Shown here: positions 12,130-16,521 of the stretch, in pieces | Position numbering within the stretch: the stretch's first letter is position 1 | How the letters are laid out: each line of letters opens with the position of its first letter | The notes under the pieces: generated by a model | Seen by the model: only the letters and a program-made list of their open reading frames with translations | Databases searched by the model: none | Told to the model about the DNA's origin: nothing | Made by a program: the position numbers and the translations under genes | Assembly (NCBI GenBank): GCA_002774055.1 | Contig: PEZL01000018.1 | Span: forward strand, 1 to 16,521 | Direction: 5' to 3' | DNA length: 16,521 bases | Origin: Candidatus Tagabacteria bacterium CG09_land_8_20_14_0_10_41_14 | GTDB lineage: Bacteria > Patescibacteriota > Minisyncoccia > JAHISW01 > Tagabacteraceae

Positions 12130-13131
12130 TTATTTAAGAAATTCTCTTAACTGCTTAGACATCTCCTGAACTATTTTGGGGTTTTCTTTCAAAAAAATCC
12201 TTGTTTTGTCATAGCCAACGCCTAATTTTGTGCCGTCAAAACTATAAGAAGCGCCTGCTTTTTTAACAACGCCAAATCTTTCTCCCAAATTAAGCAATTC
12301 GGCCGACCTGGAAATACCTTCGTTATAAATTATGTCAAACTCCGCTACTTTAAAAGGCGCAGCCACCTTGTTTTTTACCACCTTTACCTTAACACGGCTG
12401 CCAATCACCTCATCTCCTTTTTTTATCTGCGCTATTCTTCGCACATCAATTCTTACAGAGGAATAAAATTTTAACGCCCGACCGCCCGGCGTTGTTTCCG
12501 GATTACCAAATATCACGCCTATCTTCATTCTAATCTGGTTAATAAAAATAATTATGGTTTTAGACTTCGCGGCAATCGCCGCAAGTTTTCTCAATGCTTG
12601 AGACATCAGGCGCGCCTGAAGCCCTATGTGCATATCTCCCATTTCACCTTCAATCTCGGCCCGCGGAGTAAGCGCCGCCACGGAATCAATCACGATCGCG
12701 TCCACCTTGCCGGAACGCACTAATCCTTCCGTTATTTCCAGAGCCTGTTCGCCAGTATCCGGTTGAGAAATTAAAAGGTCTTCAATCTTAACGCCCAATT
12801 TTTTGGCATACTCCGGGTCCAGCGCGTGCTCAGCGTCAATAAAAGCGCACAAACCACCTTTCTTCTGCGCTTCAGCAACGGCATGGAGAGCCAAGGTTGT
12901 CTTGCCCGAAGATTCGGGGCCGTAAATCTCCACCACCCGGCCCCGCGGGAAACCTCCAACACCCAAAGCCGCGTCCAAACCCAAAGAGCCGGTCGGTATC
13001 ACATCCACATCTACCCTTTGCGCGTCTCCAAGTTTCATTATGGCGCCCTCGCCATATTTAGCCCTGATAGCGCTTAAAACATCGTCAATCTCCGCACCCA
13101 TAGTTTTAGCGGTCTTTTTTGGTTTTGCCAT
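12130..13131 (-). CDS. recA: Recombinase RecA
   Basis: RecA forms filaments on single-stranded DNA, catalyses strand exchange and promotes LexA-type cleavage. The 333-residue protein shows the Walker A GPESSGKT at 71-78, the FIDAEHALDP segment (96-105), Walker B VDAIVIDSVAAL, loop L1 with AEIEGEMGD, and loop L2 with NQIRMKIGVIFGNPETTPGG, followed by the ALKFYSSVRIDVRR strand. The short, weakly acidic C-terminus makes it a little smaller than the E. coli protein. The start ATG 13131 lies 5 nt after the stop of the upstream small membrane protein, so the two are probably co-transcribed. No LexA box was recognised. The 3' end faces rpsR across element A. Confidence 0.98.
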   Translation of the reverse strand: MAKPKKTAKTMGAEIDDVLSAIRAKYGEGAIMKLGDAQRVDVDVIPTGSLGLDAALGVGGFPRGRVVEIYGPESSGKTTLALHAVAEAQKKGGLCAFIDAEHALDPEYAKKLGVKIEDLLISQPDTGEQALEITEGLVRSGKVDAIVIDSVAALTPRAEIEGEMGDMHIGLQARLMSQALRKLAAIAAKSKTIIIFINQIRMKIGVIFGNPETTPGGRALKFYSSVRIDVRRIAQIKKGDEVIGSRVKVKVVKNKVAAPFKVAEFDIIYNEGISRSAELLNLGERFGVVKKAGASYSFDGTKLGVGYDKTRIFLKENPKIVQEMSKQLREFLK

Positions 13132-13136
13132 AAAAA

Positions 13137-13487
13137 TTATTTCAATATTACCTCTAATTTTTGTTTTTCTTCGCGTCCAAATTTATCTTCCGCGGTTATT
13201 TCAATAATATTGTATCCCCTTGCCAAAAGCAAGTTTTCTTCAAAATTACCAAAACTGTCAGACAACACCGGACAACCGTTCAACAGCACATTGGAAGTAT
13301 TAAAAACCCGGCCTTTTATTAAAATCAAAGATTTTTCAAAAACACCTCCTTGTTCAGGACTTTCTATTACAATCTTTGGGCCTAAAAAATAAGCCCTTGT
13401 TTGATGAAAAAAATAAACGGATAAAACACCTGCAATTATTACAAACAAAGAAATTTTTAAAATAAAACGAGCATTATTTTCTATCAT
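13137..13487 (-). CDS. Small membrane-anchored Ig-like domain protein
   Basis: I do not recognise a named family. The 116-residue product has one N-terminal hydrophobic segment (about 8-28) and then an extracellular domain of alternating beta-strand pattern: PKIVIESPEQGGVF (37-50), LILIKGRVFN (54-63), VLLNGCPVLSDSFGNFEENLLLARGYNIIEITAEDKFG (67-104) and a final strand. The S-P-x-x-G...I.G...N....V.LNG motif followed by G.F......L..G.N.I...A.D..G resembles bacterial Ig-like or glucodextranase-B-like domains often seen in Patescibacteria surface proteins. It may have a surface or assembly role. Its placement 5 nt upstream of recA probably reflects co-transcription rather than shared function. 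Confidence 0.72.
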   Translation of the reverse strand: MIENNARFILKISLFVIIAGVLSVYFFHQTRAYFLGPKIVIESPEQGGVFEKSLILIKGRVFNTSNVLLNGCPVLSDSFGNFEENLLLARGYNIIEITAEDKFGREEKQKLEVILK

Positions 13488-13513
13488 AAAAAATTAATTA
13501 CATCTCATTATTC

Positions 13514-13561
13514 ATCCCGTTAGTGGCAGATCGCGATTGCGATCGCGGCCGCTAACGGGAT
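13514..13561. repeat. Inverted-repeat element B (ATCCCGTTAG family)
   Basis: ATCCCGTTAG (13514-13523) and CTAACGGGAT (13552-13561) are perfect terminal inverted repeats, identical to the ends of element A. The pairing continues inward through a T-G wobble and GGC/GCC. A nested hairpin follows, GATCGC (13529-13534) and GCGATC (13539-13544). The interior is GC-rich and unrelated to that of element A. The right arm encodes the last codons and the TAG stop of ftsK. It is a candidate terminator for ftsK or a small palindromic mobile-like repeat. Confidence 0.8.
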
Positions 13562-15642
13562 TCGCTTGGCCTTTCCACCAACACATCTCTCGGCCTTGAA
13601 CCATCTTGCGGGCCAACCACCCTCCTTTCCTCTAACAAATCCAAAAGCCGCGCGGCGCGCGCGTAACCCACGCGCAGTCTTCTTTGCAAATAGGAAGAAG
13701 AAGCCTTGCCCGCCTGGATTACCAATTCTCTGGCATCTTCATAAAGAGCATCGTCCTCTTCGTCAGACTCGTTAACCCGGTCAAAAATAGAAGATTGCTC
13801 CACCTCACCGTTGGACAAACCCAAATCCGAAGAAGTAAGGCCCTCGTATTCATCAACGAGATAATCAACAACCTTTTTCACTTCCTTGTCTGAAACAAAA
13901 GAACCCTGAATGCGCCTCGGCTTTGAAGATTCATTTGATAGAAAAAGCATATCGCCGTTCCCCAACAACTTTTCCGCGCCAGCCATATCCAAAATCGTCC
14001 TGGAATCAACCTGTGAAGCGACCTGAAAAGCCATGCGCGTGGTAATGTTTGCTTTTATTAAACCCGTGATGACCTCCACCGAAGGCCTCTGGGTGGAAAC
14101 CACCAAATGAATACCAACGGCGCGAGACATTTGAGCAAGCCGGACAATGGAAGCCTCAAATTCCCTTGGATAAGCCGCCATTATGTCGGCCAACTCATCA
14201 ATAACAACAATAAGATAAGGCATGCTTTCGCTGGGATTTTTTTTATGATAAGAATCTATATCTTTCGCTCCGGCGGCCAAAAGAGTTTCGTATCGCCTTT
14301 CCATTTCACCCGTAACCCACTTTAAAGCCATGATAGCCTTTTTTGCCTCGGTAATTACCGGAGATAAAAGATAAGGCAAGTCATTATAAATACTCATCTC
14401 CACCCGCTTGGGATCTATAAGAAGGAGTTTCAATTCCCGCGGGCCGTGCCGGTAAAGAAGGCTTATTAAAATAGAATGGATTGCCACGGACTTTCCCGAA
14501 CCGGTGGCGCCGGCAATAAGCAGGTGTGGCATTTTGGAAATACTGGCGTAAACAGGCCGGCCGGCCACATTTCTACCCAAAGCCAGAGTTAATGGTTTAT
14601 CGCTGTTCTGAAATTCTTCTTGGCCAATCAATAAACGCAGACCAACAAGAGACGCTGACCGATTAGGCACTTCAATCCCGACAAGCGACCTGCCCGGAAT
14701 AGGCGCTTCTATTCTGATAGGGTGCGCCGCCAAAACAAGAGCCAAATCGTTGTTTAAGGCGGTGATGCGAGACAGCTTTACACCTTCAGCCGGCTTTAAC
14801 GCGTACTGCGTAATAGAAGGGCCTATACGAACCTCGGCCATTTCCACGCTAATGCCGAAATTTTGAAAAGTTCTTTTTATAATATTGGCGTTGGCCTTGA
14901 TATCACCGGCAGAGGGCTTACCCTTATCGCTTTCCAAAAGATCCAATGGGGGCGGCTGGAATTTCCTGCCAACGGATTTTTTTAAAACCCCGCCCTTGTC
15001 TAAAGAATTACTGAAACTTTTTTCTTCGTCATAACTTTCTTTTTCTATTGCCCCCTTGTCCGCGGCCGCGTTTGCCTCTTCTTTTATTTCTTCCAGATTT
15101 TCTTTCAAAGATTCAGATATTTTTTGCGCGTCTTCGGAACCGGAAAATAAAGAAGGTTGTTTTAGTTTTTTGGTTAAAAAAGAAAAAGACAATGGAACAT
15201 TAAACATCACAAGAAAACCGACAATAAAAAACACTGAAAATAAAATAAGACTGGCCCAAAAATCAACCAATTTCAAAAAAGGAAGGGCGGCAAAAAAACC
15301 AATGTATCCCCCGGCCTTACCCGTAAAAATGATGTCTGAAAGAGCCAGGCCGCTTATTAAAATCAAAAAGCCGCCTATCAAACTGGAAGCCAGCAGATTA
15401 GGGCGAAAAGACGAAAAAAACACGATGGCCGCGAAAAAACACAAGGACGGAACCAGAAACAACGCCTGGCCGAAAAGAAATTCCAGGGCCGAATTAACAT
15501 AGTGCCCGGCCAAACCAGCCTTGTTAAAGAGCGCCAAAATAAAAAAAAGCGACAGACCCAAAGAAATTATCCCCGAAATTGAATATCTGGTTTCTTCTTT
15601 CAAGCCCCCGTACCATTTCCCTTTTTTCTTTTTTTCAGCCAT
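13552..15642 (-). CDS. ftsK: DNA translocase FtsK/SpoIIIE
   Basis: FtsK is the hexameric ATPase that pumps DNA through the closing septum and helps resolve chromosome dimers. Starting at ATG 15642 the protein has 696 residues. Hydrophobic segments over about residues 20-150 give the usual N-terminal membrane domain of roughly four helices. A charged linker follows, then the motor with Walker A GATGSGKS (378-385), IDPKRVEMS, and Walker B LIVVIDELAD (477-486). A winged-helix gamma domain closes the protein (SSSYLQRRLRVGYARAARLL). The frame is open 26 codons further, but that part translates a terminator hairpin. ATG 15642 follows a strong promoter by 10 nt and begins MAEKKKKGKW. The stop codon lies in element B. 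Confidence 0.94.
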   Translation of the reverse strand: MAEKKKKGKWYGGLKEETRYSISGIISLGLSLFFILALFNKAGLAGHYVNSALEFLFGQALFLVPSLCFFAAIVFFSSFRPNLLASSLIGGFLILISGLALSDIIFTGKAGGYIGFFAALPFLKLVDFWASLILFSVFFIVGFLVMFNVPLSFSFLTKKLKQPSLFSGSEDAQKISESLKENLEEIKEEANAAADKGAIEKESYDEEKSFSNSLDKGGVLKKSVGRKFQPPPLDLLESDKGKPSAGDIKANANIIKRTFQNFGISVEMAEVRIGPSITQYALKPAEGVKLSRITALNNDLALVLAAHPIRIEAPIPGRSLVGIEVPNRSASLVGLRLLIGQEEFQNSDKPLTLALGRNVAGRPVYASISKMPHLLIAGATGSGKSVAIHSILISLLYRHGPRELKLLLIDPKRVEMSIYNDLPYLLSPVITEAKKAIMALKWVTGEMERRYETLLAAGAKDIDSYHKKNPSESMPYLIVVIDELADIMAAYPREFEASIVRLAQMSRAVGIHLVVSTQRPSVEVITGLIKANITTRMAFQVASQVDSRTILDMAGAEKLLGNGDMLFLSNESSKPRRIQGSFVSDKEVKKVVDYLVDEYEGLTSSDLGLSNGEVEQSSIFDRVNESDEEDDALYEDARELVIQAGKASSSYLQRRLRVGYARAARLLDLLEERRVVGPQDGSRPRDVLVERPSESR

Positions 15643-15652
15643 GTTATTTAAC

Positions 15653-15681
15653 ATTATAAGTCTTATCAAGAAAAAAATCAA
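15653..15681 (-). promoter_or_regulatory. ftsK promoter, nearly leaderless
   Basis: On the minus strand TTGATT (15681-15676) and TATAAT (15658-15653) are spaced by 17 bp. The -10 ends 10 nt before ATG 15642, so the mRNA would have only a few bases of leader. The -35 lies in the T-run of the upstream gene's terminator. This fixes the ftsK start better than the longest frame does. Confidence 0.7.
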
Positions 15682-15705
15682 AAACCCCGCCAGAGACGGG
15701 GTTTT
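15671..15705 (-). terminator. Intrinsic terminator of the VWA gene
   Basis: On the minus strand AAAACCCCG (15705-15697) and CGGGGTTTT (15689-15681) form a 9-bp stem with a 7-nt loop, followed by TTGATTTTTTT. This is a textbook intrinsic terminator. The stop codon of the VWA gene (15706-15704) overlaps its base. Confidence 0.85.
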
Positions 15706-16051
15706 ACACAGATTTAACAACAGGAATCATAAACAAAAAAAATAAAGAACTTATTAAAAGATACGGGGTCAAATCAATTGATTCGGTTTTCTTTTCCCAG
15801 CCGATGATTCCATACTCACTCTCAATTAAATCCGGCAAAATATCATTCAAATTTTTGCCAAAAGCAACATGAATATAATGGCCGTCCATCGCGCTGGCAA
15901 GATTGGTCAAAAATTCGGGATTGGGTCTTGTTAAAATTGGGCGGCCGTTTTTATCGGTATAATATTCTTTCGGCCTTCCGTTTTCATCCTCAATTTTGGG
16001 AATTTTTGACGGTTCGGCCGGGTTGCCACAGCCGAGCAAATAAACACTCAC
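15704..16051 (-). pseudogene. C-terminal part of a frameshifted VWA-domain membrane protein (BatA/BatB-like)
   Basis: This frame continues the von Willebrand A fold begun upstream: a strand VSVYLLGCG, then PKIEDENGRPKEYYTDKNGRPIL, NPEFLTNLASAMDGHYIHVA (the last helix and strand of BatA/BatB-type VWA domains), and a C-terminal membrane segment SIDLTPYLLISSLFFLFMIP. It could only start independently at GTG 16051, which overlaps the upstream TGA as GTGA. An independent start would leave a protein beginning in the middle of a Rossmann-like fold. Adding one A to the A5 run at 16053-16057 joins it in frame to the upstream part (KRK-NVSVYLLG). I therefore regard it as the 3' half of one broken gene. 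Transcriptional or ribosomal slippage on the A-run or a sequencing error are alternatives. Confidence 0.72.
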
Positions 16052-16521
16052 ATTTTTCTCTTGGAAAATTCTTCAAGCGCCATTGACAGATTTTCCCGCA
16101 GTTTTTCTTCATTTCCCTGCGGTTCACCATCAGTTAAAATAAAAAGAATTTTAGTTCCAGATTCACCGAATTGCCCTAATGCCGTTAAAATAAGCACGCC
16201 GTAATCGGTTCCCTGCCTTACATGGTACCTGACAAAATCAGAATCAATATACCTTAAATTCCGAATAACAGAATTCTTATAATCTTCACGAGAAAGAACG
16301 GATTGAAGAGGAATGGCCTGATCCGCAAAAACAGTTATACCAACGCTATCGCCGCTTTCCAAAAGATTAACTGCGTTTTCAACTTGCTGTTTTTCCATCT
16401 CAATGCATCTTTGAGCCCAAAGAAACGCAAATGCCTTTTTTGGTTTCAAATTGTTCGTCTTCAACCACCTGCAATTTTTTACTTGCCATAAAGACATCCT
16501 GGGTGGCTGAACCGAAGGTGA
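16048..16521 (-). pseudogene. N-terminal and middle part of the frameshifted VWA-domain protein, cut by the window edge
   Basis: The middle of a BatA/BatB-like VWA domain is read in one frame from about 16455: NNLKPKK, then VENAVNLLESGDSVGITVFADQ, RQGTDYGVLILTAL (MIDAS Thr), and KILFILTDGEPQG (MIDAS Asp), ending at TGA 16048. Upstream, a different frame stays open to the window edge and reads TQDVFMASKKLQVVED. Removing one base, near the G complementary to 16456, fuses the two as VVED-NNLKPKK, the normal family sequence. An ATG at 16497 opens the downstream frame, but its first residues (MSLWQVKNCRWLK) look like shadow translation. No intact DxSxS motif is seen; the aligned residues read MASKK. 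The 5' end lies beyond the window. Confidence 0.7.

Noticed and set aside
15056..15502. 148-codon plus-strand frame within ftsK
   Set aside because: It is antisense to the FtsK membrane domain and linker, with no recognisable motifs.
15643..15720. 26-codon upstream extension of FtsK
   Set aside because: It translates the VWA terminator hairpin and the ftsK promoter, so it cannot be part of the normal protein.

Overview
The window looks like a chromosomal segment of a Candidate Phyla Radiation (Patescibacteria, probably Parcubacteria-like) bacterium. The reasons are short, densely packed genes, AT-rich spacers, no recognisable Shine-Dalgarno sequence in front of any gene, GroEL/GroES plus RNase J plus a cupin-type sugar isomerase, and an rpsF-ssb-rpsR cluster with no rplI (L9) after it. 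The lineage is inferred from gene content and style; no rRNA is present to confirm it.

Layout. Bases 1-139 hold no gene but contain a nested GC-rich palindrome next to a minus-strand tRNA-Ser(GGA) at 140-227. Upstream of that tRNA on the minus strand are an apparent C-terminal remnant of a GIY-YIG nuclease, then htpX (M48 membrane protease) and lemA. A 7-bp tandem repeat separates lemA from groL, and a ~98-bp palindrome separates groL from groS. From a divergent promoter region at 4097-4304 the plus strand carries secG, a membrane-anchored family-5 solute-binding protein, a cupin-type glucose-6-phosphate isomerase-like gene, tRNA-Leu(CAG) and rnj (RNase J). A convergent phosphomannomutase/phosphoglucomutase gene (8710-9969) ends 4 bp inside rnj and starts 24 bp from the divergent ychF. 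Then come rpsF-ssb-rpsR (plus), recA with a small membrane-anchored Ig-like protein gene (minus), ftsK (minus), and a frameshifted BatA/BatB-like von Willebrand A gene that runs off the right edge.

Most genes are housekeeping: protein folding and quality control (GroEL/ES, HtpX), secretion (SecG), RNA turnover (RNase J), translation (S6, S18, YchF, two tRNAs), replication, recombination and segregation (SSB, RecA, FtsK) and sugar phosphate metabolism. I see no undescribed defence or mobile system.

The unusual content is architectural. (1) At least six genes have a -10 hexamer only 7-10 nt before the start codon, which predicts leaderless or nearly leaderless mRNAs; one of these sites is a symmetrical 24-bp divergent promoter. 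(2) A tRNA gene is wedged between two genes so tightly that its first base is the last base of the upstream stop codon and its 3' end lies 2 nt before the rnj start. (3) Two intergenic hairpin elements share the ends ATCCCGTTAG/CTAACGGGAT, and one supplies the ftsK stop codon. (4) YchF lacks its coiled-coil domain, and the cupin isomerase lacks one metal-binding histidine. (5) The VWA gene is broken by two single-base frameshifts.
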